From Clostridium sp. UBA1056 (GTDB lineage Bacteria; Bacillota; Clostridia; Clostridiales; Clostridiaceae): a stretch of 16,033 nt of DNA. This document shows positions 1-7,905 of the stretch, piece after piece. Location: positions 1 to 16,033 of the forward strand of contig DCDL01000057.1 of NCBI GenBank assembly GCA_002316385.1, given 5' to 3'. The translations under genes were made by a program, and so were the position numbers. Under the pieces are notes generated by a model. That model was not told the DNA's origin, ran no database searches, and saw only the letters and a list, made by a program, of their open reading frames with translations. Positions within the stretch are counted from its first letter, which is position 1; each line of letters starts with the position of its first letter.

Positions 1-54
1 TAAAAGAAATATAGATAGATTTATTGTAATTCAAATCTATCTATATTTCTTTTA
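1..54. terminator. Perfect 22-bp hairpin, probable (bidirectional) terminator
   Basis: Positions 1-22 are the exact reverse complement of 33-54, leaving a 10-nt loop (23-32). A T-rich run (55-69) follows on the plus strand, and the left arm begins with an A-rich stretch that would give a U-rich tail in the other direction. The stem contains few G or C bases, but its length makes it stable. It most likely ends transcription of a gene left of the window and insulates the cluster that starts at 294. The left arm begins at base 1, so the stem may extend further outside the window. Confidence 0.7.
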
Positions 55-172
55 TTTTATAGATTTTTTCTAATTTATTTCATAAACAAATTGTAAGTAA
101 TTTATAAATAAATCGTAATGTATTTGTAATAAATTTACTAATAATGTTATGGTAAAATTAAATATGTAATAA

Positions 173-201
173 TTGATGTAAATAAAATTGGTATGTGTAA
201 T
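173..201 (+). promoter_or_regulatory. Candidate sigma-A promoter of the ABC/MoxR/VWA cluster
   Basis: A TTGATG box (173-178) and a TGTAAT box (196-201) are separated by 17 bp, which puts the start of transcription near 208, about 85 nt before the first gene. A second candidate is an extended -10 (TGG-TAAAAT, 150-158) without a good -35. The region is so AT-rich that chance matches are likely. No riboswitch-like structure was recognised in the 55-293 leader. Confidence 0.35.
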
Positions 202-280
202 TTTAGATAAATAGAGGATTTTTATGTCAAAGAGGTGAAATATATTTATAGATTAAAAAATTGATATATTCAGATTAATT

Positions 281-289
281 AGGGGGGAG
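281..289 (+). promoter_or_regulatory. G-run ribosome binding site of the first cluster gene
   Basis: The site reads AGGGGGGAG, 4 nt before the ATG at 294. Six consecutive G bases are rare in this AT-rich DNA. It can pair with the anti-Shine-Dalgarno CCUCC through one G-U pair. The identical 9-mer precedes the gene at 10000. Confidence 0.65.
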
Positions 290-293
290 ATTA

Positions 294-2675
294 ATGATTT
301 TAAAAAATAAATTTGCGAATTTAAGATTTATATTAACTGTATTAAGCATAATATTTATCTTTACTATTTTTAATTTTAGTATAGTAAGTGCAATAGATAA
401 TAAATATAACATAGATTTAAAAGTTTCTTATGGGGTAGATGAAAGATATAAAGTTAATAGTAAAACTCCTATAAATATAGTAGTTACTAATAATGGAATT
501 AATTTTCAGGGGAAGATACAAATTGAAACATTAATTCCAGATATAAATAAATATGATTTAAATACTGAAAGTGTAAATATTGCAGAAAATACAACTAAAA
601 GCTTATGGTATAACGTAAACATTGAAAAAAAGTTCAAGATAAGGTTAATGACAGATAATAATGAAGTCATACATGAAGAAACAATTAACGTTAATAAGGG
701 TAGATTAAATTATGGAGATATATTAGTAGGGGTATTAACTGATGATTTTAATGGATTAAGCTATATATCTAATATAAATTTGAAAAATGATTCTAATATG
801 GAAAATAAAAAAATGATTCCAGTTAGTCTGTCAGAAGAGCTCATAGAAAATAATCCTAAGTCTTTGGATAGTATTAACATGATAATTATAAATAATTACG
901 ACACAGCAAAATTAACAGAAGATAGTGTAAATAAGTTAAATCAATGGATAGATAACGGAGGAACTTTAGTAGTTGGCACTGGAGAAAATTATAAAAAGGT
1001 TCTAGGTGGGATTAATGGCAAAATTATAAATGGTACTTTTTCAGAAGCTACATCAAGAGATATAAGTATTGGAGAAAGCAGTGCAAAGTCATTAGCTGTG
1101 AATATGAATATTGAAAAGTCCATAGACTTATTTAGCAATAAGGATAAGAGTCTTATAAGAAAAGTTGTCAAGCAAAATGGACAAGTTATTATATTTCCAT
1201 GGGATTTAACTAAAGAAGAAATAGCTAAGTTTAATGAAAATAGTTCCATATGGGGGTTAGTAACAGCAGATATTAATAATACAATTGACAAGAATGAAGA
1301 AAGTTTATGGAATATAAGTTCATTATTAAGGAGGGTAAAGGATATAAGACTACCATCTTTTCAATTGATGGCAATACTATTTATAGTATATATACTAATT
1401 ATAGGTATACTAATATACATAGTATTAAAAAGATTAAATAAAAGAGATTATGTTTGGGTATTAATACCTATAATATCTATTGGATTTACTGTTCTTATAT
1501 ATTTTATAGGTAGTAATTCTAGGATTCAAGATATTATTGCTAACAAGATAAATATTATATCAATTGACTCTAAAGGACAAACAGACATAGATAGTTATTT
1601 AGGAATTTTAACGGCTAAAGTGAGAAAAGTAGTAATCGAAGAACCAGAAGATGCAGATTTAAATCTTATAGAAAATAAAAGTAACTACTATGGATATGGT
1701 AATCATATTAATGATGAAAACTCTACTATGAGATTAAATACAATAATAGAAGGCAATAAGAAATACTATAATTTTGATGAAATATCATCTTTTTATCCAG
1801 AGATGTTTAGAGTTAATAATTTAAATGTTATGTTTGAACCGTTAGAATATGAATTAAGGTTTTCTAGTGGAAAGTTAATGGGATATATAAATAACAACTT
1901 AGATTGTGACATTAAAAAGTTAATAGTTATGACTCCATATAGAATATGGGATTTAGGAAGCTTAGCTGATGGTAAAAAAATATCTATAGAAGACAGTGAC
2001 AAATTTACTTCAGCACTAAATACGTGGGAAATAAACGACAAAATTATAAAGGATTATCACGATAATATTAATAAGAAGGAAGAGAGCAAAAATTATGAAT
2101 TAAGAACTTGTGAGTTATTAAACTATATATATAATAATTCTAGATATGGCTTTAATGAAAATACATCTAAGCTAATTGCTGTAACAGAAAAGAAAATAGA
2201 ATATGGCTTAAAAGTAAACGGTAAAGCTCCTTTAGATCAAAATGATACTATATTTATTAATGCTGTGGAAATAAATTATAGGTCTGAAGATGGAAGTATA
2301 GAGTATCCGTATGGTTACTTTACTCCATATATAATAGAACAGAGTGATATAGATGGATATTATGAACCTAGGGATAGAACTATAGGTGGAAATGTAGAAT
2401 TAGTCCTTGGTTACCAGTTGCAAGAAGATGATGAAACTATAGAAGGCATTAATTTTAAAAAAGATTATTTACAAGGCAATTCTATAATGAAGGGTGAATA
2501 TAAAATTTATAATTATAAGATTAATGACTATGAATTACTAGATTTTGATGATGAGTTAAACTTAACTAACATAGCAGACTACATCTTAGATGGAAATATT
2601 AAGATTAAGATTCAGGGCAATAATGAAGAAAGGGCTAGAATTCCAGATATTTCTGCGAAGGGAAAGGTGAAGTAG
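294..2675 (+). CDS. Exported two-TM membrane protein with amidotransferase-like domain, first gene of the ABC/MoxR/VWA cluster
   Basis: A 793-residue envelope protein of unknown substrate. A signal peptide covers residues 10-33, with a likely cut after VSA. A beta-rich region (about 38-135) is followed by a Rossmann-like region (about 140-330). The segment MIIINNYD...NQWIDNGGTLVVGTG (196-230) resembles class I glutamine-amidotransferase folds, with no obvious catalytic Cys at the usual place, so it is probably structural. Two membrane helices (357-379 and 386-405) flank a basic loop KRLNKRD. By the positive-inside rule, both the N-terminal half and the large C-terminal half (406-793) should lie outside. 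The start follows an unusual G-run ribosome site (281-289). The stop touches the next gene, an ABC ATPase, with no gap, so the two are surely co-transcribed. The fold is inferred from pattern only; the role is probably as the surface partner of the transporter. Confidence 0.85.
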   Translation: MILKNKFANLRFILTVLSIIFIFTIFNFSIVSAIDNKYNIDLKVSYGVDERYKVNSKTPINIVVTNNGINFQGKIQIETLIPDINKYDLNTESVNIAENTTKSLWYNVNIEKKFKIRLMTDNNEVIHEETINVNKGRLNYGDILVGVLTDDFNGLSYISNINLKNDSNMENKKMIPVSLSEELIENNPKSLDSINMIIINNYDTAKLTEDSVNKLNQWIDNGGTLVVGTGENYKKVLGGINGKIINGTFSEATSRDISIGESSAKSLAVNMNIEKSIDLFSNKDKSLIRKVVKQNGQVIIFPWDLTKEEIAKFNENSSIWGLVTADINNTIDKNEESLWNISSLLRRVKDIRLPSFQLMAILFIVYILIIGILIYIVLKRLNKRDYVWVLIPIISIGFTVLIYFIGSNSRIQDIIANKINIISIDSKGQTDIDSYLGILTAKVRKVVIEEPEDADLNLIENKSNYYGYGNHINDENSTMRLNTIIEGNKKYYNFDEISSFYPEMFRVNNLNVMFEPLEYELRFSSGKLMGYINNNLDCDIKKLIVMTPYRIWDLGSLADGKKISIEDSDKFTSALNTWEINDKIIKDYHDNINKKEESKNYELRTCELLNYIYNNSRYGFNENTSKLIAVTEKKIEYGLKVNGKAPLDQNDTIFINAVEINYRSEDGSIEYPYGYFTPYIIEQSDIDGYYEPRDRTIGGNVELVLGYQLQEDDETIEGINFKKDYLQGNSIMKGEYKIYNYKINDYELLDFDDELNLTNIADYILDGNIKIKIQGNNEERARIPDISAKGKVK

Positions 2676-3602
2676 ATGTTAACTATAATAAATCTAGAAA
2701 AGTTTTATGGGAGATATAAAGCAGTTAATGGATTAGATATGCATCTAAAAAAAGGCGATATATTTGGATTTATTGGTCCTAATGGAGCGGGAAAAAGTAC
2801 AACTATGAAAATTATTGCTGGACTATTACCTGCTGATGGTGGAGAAATATATGTAGATGGAATAGATGCTCTAAAGGATAATAAAAAATTAAAAGAAAAA
2901 ATAGGATATATGCCTGATTTCTTTGGTTCCTATGAGAATCTTAAAGTTATAGAGTATATGGAATTTTATTCATCTATTTATGGAATTGTAGGAAAAGAAT
3001 CAAGGAATTTGATAATGGATTTATTAGAGTTAGTTAACTTAGGAGATAAAAAGGATATGTATGTGGATGGATTATCTAGAGGGATGAAGCAAAGACTTTG
3101 TCTTGCAAGAAGTTTAGTACACAATCCGGAACTTTTAATTCTTGATGAACCAGCTTCAGGAATGGACCCTAGATCTAGATTTGAGATGAAGGGAATTTTA
3201 AAAAACCTCAAAGATATGGATAAGACGGTTATTATAAGCTCTCACATACTCTCTGAGATGAATGAAATTTGTACATCCGTTGGAATTATAGAAGAAGGAA
3301 AAATGATTTACTCTGGAGGCATAAATAACTTATTAGCTAGAGTGAGTAGTGTTAACCCATTAAAGATAATAGTTGGAGATAAAGTTAAGGAAGCAAATAC
3401 TATACTTAGTGAGCTTCCGTATATAACTAACATAAAAGAGAATTCAAGGGAGCTCACAGTATTTTTTAATGGAGGAGAAGCAGAAATATCTAATACTATT
3501 AAAACCTTAGTACTAAAGGATATACCAATAGTTTCCTTTACTCAAGTAAGCGAAAATCTAGAAGATGTATTCATAAAGATTACTGAAAAGGAATCTAAGT
3601 AG
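2676..3602 (+). CDS. ABC transporter ATP-binding protein (ABC-2 exporter type)
   Basis: This 308-residue cytoplasmic ATPase should power the permease encoded directly downstream. The family marks are all in order: aromatic A-loop Y11, Walker A GPNGAGKST (34-42), signature LSRGMKQRL (133-141), Walker B LLILDEP (153-159), D-loop SGMDP (161-165) and H-loop H190. The Q-loop position reads GYMPDFFG (77-84), with Asp in place of the usual Gln. The C-terminal 90 residues form the extra domain typical of CcmA/DrrA-like ABC-2 ATPases. The ATG immediately follows the upstream stop. Its ribosome site (GGAAAGGTGA) lies inside the end of the upstream gene, suggesting coupled translation. The substrate cannot be told from the ATPase; ABC-2 systems export lipids, polysaccharides, peptides or drugs, or act in envelope processes. 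Confidence 0.95.
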   Translation: MLTIINLEKFYGRYKAVNGLDMHLKKGDIFGFIGPNGAGKSTTMKIIAGLLPADGGEIYVDGIDALKDNKKLKEKIGYMPDFFGSYENLKVIEYMEFYSSIYGIVGKESRNLIMDLLELVNLGDKKDMYVDGLSRGMKQRLCLARSLVHNPELLILDEPASGMDPRSRFEMKGILKNLKDMDKTVIISSHILSEMNEICTSVGIIEEGKMIYSGGINNLLARVSSVNPLKIIVGDKVKEANTILSELPYITNIKENSRELTVFFNGGEAEISNTIKTLVLKDIPIVSFTQVSENLEDVFIKITEKESK

Positions 3603-3614
3603 GAGGAAAGAATT

Positions 3615-4484
3615 ATGAAAATTAATCCTATATTAAAAAATGAAAGCAAGGTAGGGGTTAGAACCTTTAGATTTAATTTAATGGTAATGTTATATGTAGG
3701 AGTCCTTTCAATAATGGCTATGGGAGCTTATTATTTTATAAATATCGATAGATACGGTATGGGATTAGATCTAAGTGACTTCACAGTACTTAACTTTGCT
3801 TTGGCTTGTGGTCAAGCAGTATTATTGATGTTTATAGTACCTGTACTTACAGCTACATCCATAACGGGAGAAAGGGAGAGACAAACATTAGATATTTTAC
3901 TTTCGACTAATTTATCACCTATGAAAATAGTAATAGGAAAATTAATGTCAACTGTCACTAAGGTTACTTTATTAATTATTAGTACTATGCCAATCTATGC
4001 AATCAACTTTTTAGTTGGAGGAACTAGTTTTAAGGAGCTAATAATATTAACTATTTTTTTTATCAGTACGACTATTTATGTAGGGTCTATAGGTATATTT
4101 ATGTCTACTATATTTAAGACATCAAAGTCTTCTACAGTGGCAAGTCTAATAACGGTGTTATTTGCTGTAGTTGGAACTCTTATAATTGGAGCTGTTGTAA
4201 TTAGTAGAGATTATTATAATACATTACAAAATAATAATATATCAACATTTATAATTAACTTACCATTTTGGATGTATATAAATCCAACTATTGAATTTAT
4301 ATATATTTTAATCAAACAGACAGGAATTTCAGAGGTTGCTCCAAATATTTTATTTTATATGAATTTAAATAAAATATTTATAGTTTCTTTAATTAATCAA
4401 GGAATAATAACAATATTACTAATATTACTTTCATCATGGAGATTAAATCCAGTAAGAAAATCAATTTTTAAGGTGAGAAAATGA
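3615..4484 (+). CDS. ABC-2 type transporter permease
   Basis: This is a 289-residue integral membrane protein with about six helices (near 20-42, 60-81, 108-134, 139-164, 171-197 and 261-282). The cytoplasmic motif TGERERQTLDILLSTNLS (84-101), between helices 2 and 3, is the coupling-helix signature of ABC-2 permeases of the NatB/CcmB-like kind. It should dimerise and pair with the ATPase encoded 12 bp upstream. AGGAGGAAAG at 3601-3610 is a strong ribosome site for the ATG at 3615. The stop codon overlaps the start of the next gene in an ATGA (4481-4484), which implies translational coupling to the coiled-coil protein. The family is clear; the transported substrate is unknown. Confidence 0.93.
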   Translation: MKINPILKNESKVGVRTFRFNLMVMLYVGVLSIMAMGAYYFINIDRYGMGLDLSDFTVLNFALACGQAVLLMFIVPVLTATSITGERERQTLDILLSTNLSPMKIVIGKLMSTVTKVTLLIISTMPIYAINFLVGGTSFKELIILTIFFISTTIYVGSIGIFMSTIFKTSKSSTVASLITVLFAVVGTLIIGAVVISRDYYNTLQNNNISTFIINLPFWMYINPTIEFIYILIKQTGISEVAPNILFYMNLNKIFIVSLINQGIITILLILLSSWRLNPVRKSIFKVRK

Positions 4485-6013
4485 ATAACCTAGATAAACA
4501 AATTATGAAGTTTATAAAACAGGGTAGAAAAAGAATAGAGTTAAATATATTTATAGAGAATTTCCTGGTGTCACTAATAGTGGCATTAGGACTTTGTTCT
4601 ATAGCATGTATATTTAGTCTATTTATACCTATATATAATTTATTAGAATTTTGTATAGGTATAGTAAGTGTTTCTATGGCAGTATATTTACTTATATATT
4701 TTTATAAGCTTAGACCTAACCTAAAAAAAATAGCCCTGATGTTAGACTCTAAAGGACTTAATGAAAGATTAACTACATCACTAGAACTAATGAATAAAGA
4801 TGATAGTCTATCAACTTCTCAAAAGGAAGATACAATATCAATAATAAAAAAAATTGAGATTTCTAAGATTACTCCACTTCATGTGGAAAGAAAAAATTTA
4901 TATAGATTAATAGCTGTAATATCAGTTTTAGTAATAATAATATGTATTCCAACTACGGCTAAGAATAGGGCTAGAGAGATTAGAAAAGTTAAGACGTTTA
5001 ATAAAGAGTTAATAGAAAAAATAAAAGAAGAAAAAAAAGATACTAAGACAAGTAAAGAACTGCCGGAAGAAGATAAGTTAGACATAATAAAAGAATTAGA
5101 TAAATCTGTAGATGAAATAAAGGAAAGTAAAAGTAAATTAGATACAGAAAAAGCTTTAGATAAGTTAGAAAAAAAATTAGACAATATAGAAGATAATTTA
5201 AAAGATGACCATAGTAAAAATAAATTACAGAATATTATAAAAAATTTAAGTCTAAATAAAGAGAAAGAAAGTAAGAATCTAGAGATTTTAAATAAGATAT
5301 CTAAGGAATTATCTAAAATAGATAAAATGAAAGAGCTTAGTGAAGCTATAAATTCTGGCGATGAGAATAAAATAAAAGAAGCTTTAGATAAGTTAGAAGA
5401 TGATTTGAAAAATTTAGAAGAAGAAGAGAGAAAAGAGATTTCAAGTAAGCTTAATGATATGGATAATAAAATATCAGATGAAAATATAAAAGCAGCTATA
5501 TCCTCTATGGCAGCATCGCTTAATAGTGGTGATATAGATACTAGTAAACTAGAAAATGCTTTATTAAGTTTAAGTAACAGCTCCAATAGTTCCAGTACTA
5601 GAAATAATAATAATAGAATGGACTCACAAAATAGTGAAAGTGCTAACGGAAACAGTAACGGAAATACCAATGGATCAGGAAATGGAATAGGGAGTGGGAA
5701 TGGTTCAGGTAATGGAGGAGGATGGAGTACTGGAAATAAAGATAATGGGGAAGGAAATATTAATAGTGGAGAAAAGGTGTTCATTCCTAATAGAGAGACA
5801 GGTAATGATGATAGTTTAAAAGGAAATATATCAGAAGGTGGTAACTCTCAGAGCATAACTACTGAGAATGGATTAAATATACCTGGAGATTCTGTAGATT
5901 ATGAAAGCATTATTCATGAGTATTCTAAGAGTGAAATAGAAGGTTTGAAAAATAAACCAATACCAGGGTCACTTCAAGAATTAATAAAGAAATACTTTGA
6001 AGAATTGAAATAA
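4481..6013 (+). CDS. Membrane-anchored coiled-coil protein with Asn/Gly/Ser-rich linker
   Basis: No named family was recognised with certainty. The 510-residue protein has two adjacent N-terminal helices (about 25-49 and 52-74), a soluble stretch, a third helix (about 140-160) and a long Lys/Glu/Leu-rich coiled coil (about 170-350). A low-complexity Asn, Ser and Gly linker (about 362-425) follows. The C-terminal end (about 464-510) looks conserved, with the pattern VDYESIIHEYSKSEIEGL, then PIPGSLQELIKKYF. A tail with a tyrosine start and an IP...L...YF end is common in proteins encoded beside MoxR/DUF58/VWA genes, from general knowledge of such clusters. It sits between the ABC permease and the MoxR gene and overlaps the permease by 4 bp. 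It probably acts as a scaffold linking the transporter and the MoxR/VWA parts, which is inference. Confidence 0.85.
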   Translation: MNNLDKQIMKFIKQGRKRIELNIFIENFLVSLIVALGLCSIACIFSLFIPIYNLLEFCIGIVSVSMAVYLLIYFYKLRPNLKKIALMLDSKGLNERLTTSLELMNKDDSLSTSQKEDTISIIKKIEISKITPLHVERKNLYRLIAVISVLVIIICIPTTAKNRAREIRKVKTFNKELIEKIKEEKKDTKTSKELPEEDKLDIIKELDKSVDEIKESKSKLDTEKALDKLEKKLDNIEDNLKDDHSKNKLQNIIKNLSLNKEKESKNLEILNKISKELSKIDKMKELSEAINSGDENKIKEALDKLEDDLKNLEEEERKEISSKLNDMDNKISDENIKAAISSMAASLNSGDIDTSKLENALLSLSNSSNSSSTRNNNNRMDSQNSESANGNSNGNTNGSGNGIGSGNGSGNGGGWSTGNKDNGEGNINSGEKVFIPNRETGNDDSLKGNISEGGNSQSITTENGLNIPGDSVDYESIIHEYSKSEIEGLKNKPIPGSLQELIKKYFEELK

Positions 6014-6027
6014 GGATGAGGTGGAGA

Positions 6028-7011
6028 ATGGAGATAAATAAGCAATTAATAGAAGAGACTGTAGAAAAAATAAACAGATGTGAAAGTGAAATATCCAAGG
6101 GAATTATAGGCCAAAGGGATGTAATAAGAAAAGTTTTAATAGGTATTTTATGTGGTGGGAATATACTTCTAGAAGGAGTACCTGGACTTGGAAAGACTCA
6201 GTTAGTTAAAACTATTTCTAAAGTTTTGAAGTTAAGTTTTTCTAGAATTCAATTTACGCCAGATCTTATGCCAGCTGATGTGGTTGGAACAAATCTTATT
6301 GTTAAAGATAAGGAACAAACTAAATTTAAATTTGAAGAAGGGCCTATATTTGCAAACTTAGTTTTAGCAGATGAGATCAACAGAGCTACCCCAAAGACTC
6401 AATCAGCTCTCTTAGAAGCTATGCAAGAAAAAACTGTTACTGTAGGTAGGGTAACTTATGACTTACCAAGTCCATTCATGGTTTTAGCAACACAAAATCC
6501 AATAGAGATGGAAGGGACATATCCTCTACCAGAAGCTCAGATGGATAGATTCTTATTTAAATTAAAGGTTGATTTCCCATCTTTACAGGAGTTAAAGGAT
6601 ATTATGGATATTACTGTAACCAATAATGAAGTAGATTTAAAATCTATACTTACAGGAGAAGATATATTATCTATGAGGTCTATTATAAAAGAGATACCAA
6701 TGGCAGAGGCTGTTAAAGAATATGCTTTAAAACTTATTCTAGCTACTCATCCTGAGAGTGAATATTCTAATGAGTTTGTAAAAAAATATGTAGAAGTAGG
6801 AGCAAGTCCAAGGGGAGCTCAAGGTATCTTTAATGGTTCTAAGGTAGAAGCTATACTAAAAGGAAGGCTTAATGTGGCATTTGAAGATATAAATGATATT
6901 GCATATGCTGTATTAAGACATAGAATATTTCTTAATTTTGAGGCTGTATCTGAAGGTATAACTACAGATATGGTTATTGAGAAAGTTATTAAAGATTTGA
7001 AGGTTATATAA
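6028..7011 (+). CDS. MoxR-family AAA+ ATPase
   Basis: A 327-residue cytoplasmic AAA+ ATPase thought to work as a chaperone-like remodeler with DUF58 and VWA partners. Visible motifs are Walker A GVPGLGKT (50-57), Walker B LVLADEIN (111-118), sensor 1 ATQNP (154-158), the arginine-finger region EAQMDRF with R174, and the sensor 2 region GASPRGAQ near the C-terminus. The length is normal for the family. I place the start at 6028 rather than at the in-frame ATG at 6016, because AGGATGAGGTGG (6013-6024) lies just before 6028 while 6016 has no ribosome site. It is followed with a 1-bp gap by the DUF58 gene, which makes a co-transcribed MoxR-DUF58-VWA set certain by layout. Confidence 0.95.
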   Translation: MEINKQLIEETVEKINRCESEISKGIIGQRDVIRKVLIGILCGGNILLEGVPGLGKTQLVKTISKVLKLSFSRIQFTPDLMPADVVGTNLIVKDKEQTKFKFEEGPIFANLVLADEINRATPKTQSALLEAMQEKTVTVGRVTYDLPSPFMVLATQNPIEMEGTYPLPEAQMDRFLFKLKVDFPSLQELKDIMDITVTNNEVDLKSILTGEDILSMRSIIKEIPMAEAVKEYALKLILATHPESEYSNEFVKKYVEVGASPRGAQGIFNGSKVEAILKGRLNVAFEDINDIAYAVLRHRIFLNFEAVSEGITTDMVIEKVIKDLKVI

Positions 7012-7012
7012 A

Positions 7013-7894
7013 ATGAATAATGTATTTGATAAAGAGTTTTTTAAGAAGTTAAATAACATTAGTATAAAGCTAAATCTTAAATTATCTAAAGGAGCTCAAG
7101 GTGGACGAAAATCTAGGGTTAGAGGAACATCAGTGGAGTTTTCAGACTTTAGAGAATATGTTCATGGTGATGATTTTAGAAGAGTCGATTGGAATGCTTA
7201 TGGACGCTTTGAAAAATTATTTATAAAACTTTTTATGGAAGAAAGAGAAGGAAATTTTAATATATTTATAGATTGCAGTAAGTCTATGGATTTTGGTGAA
7301 TTTAATAAAGGAAATTTAGCCTTAAAAATAGCGGCTACTTTAAGTTATCTTGGGATTAATAATTTGGATAGAGTAGGAATAGGCGCTTTAAAAGAAGATA
7401 GAGTTGAGATTCTTAAGGCATCAAGAGGAAAAGAATCACTTATAAAGATAACAAAAGCATTGGAAAATTTGGAGTTTGGTGGTAAAACAAATCTAAAGAG
7501 GGCTATATTAAAAAACGATTTTACTAATATAGGTATGACTATTATAATATCAGATTTTTTAATTTCTGATAAAGAAAAAGACATAGAAGAAATAGTAAAG
7601 TATCTTACTTATAAAAAACAACAGGTGGTATTTATACAAATATTGTGTGAAGAAGAAAGAAATCCAGAATTCATTGGAACTAAAAATGTTATAGATGCGG
7701 AAACTAAGGAAGAAATTAAAGTTTCAATAACGCCAAGGATTTTACAACTGTATAAAACTAAAGTAAAAGAATATGAAGATATGTTAAGAACTATAGTTAG
7801 AAAATACGGCGGTATTTTTATAAAAGTTAACTCAGAAGAAGACATAGAGAAAATAATTTTGACAGACTTCTTTAATCATAAACTTTTAGGGTAA
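7013..7894 (+). CDS. DUF58 domain-containing protein
   Basis: A 293-residue cytoplasmic protein with no membrane helix. Residues 37-65 carry the DUF58 hallmark, which includes DFREYVHGDDFRRVDWNAYGR in slightly longer form. After it comes a VWA-like fold with D87-x-S89-x-S91 (DCSKSM), a Thr in GGKTNL and an Asp in ISDFL, so a metal-ion site may be intact. DUF58 proteins are regularly encoded between MoxR and VWA genes and are considered adaptors. Some DUF58 proteins have N-terminal TM helices; this one is the short soluble type. No good ribosome site lies before the ATG, which is 1 bp after the MoxR stop, so expression probably depends on coupled translation. Confidence 0.93.
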   Translation: MNNVFDKEFFKKLNNISIKLNLKLSKGAQGGRKSRVRGTSVEFSDFREYVHGDDFRRVDWNAYGRFEKLFIKLFMEEREGNFNIFIDCSKSMDFGEFNKGNLALKIAATLSYLGINNLDRVGIGALKEDRVEILKASRGKESLIKITKALENLEFGGKTNLKRAILKNDFTNIGMTIIISDFLISDKEKDIEEIVKYLTYKKQQVVFIQILCEEERNPEFIGTKNVIDAETKEEIKVSITPRILQLYKTKVKEYEDMLRTIVRKYGGIFIKVNSEEDIEKIILTDFFNHKLLG

Positions 7895-7905
7895 GGAGGA
7901 AATTT

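Noticed and set aside
4879..5784. A 301-codon open frame on the minus strand inside the coiled-coil gene
   Set aside because: Its Leu/Ser/Phe/Pro-rich product is the expected mirror of a Lys/Glu/Asn/Gly-rich coding strand. It has no ribosome site and lies fully inside a well supported gene.
6016..6018. Earlier in-frame ATG for the MoxR gene
   Set aside because: It lies inside the Shine-Dalgarno region of the ATG at 6028 and has no ribosome site of its own.
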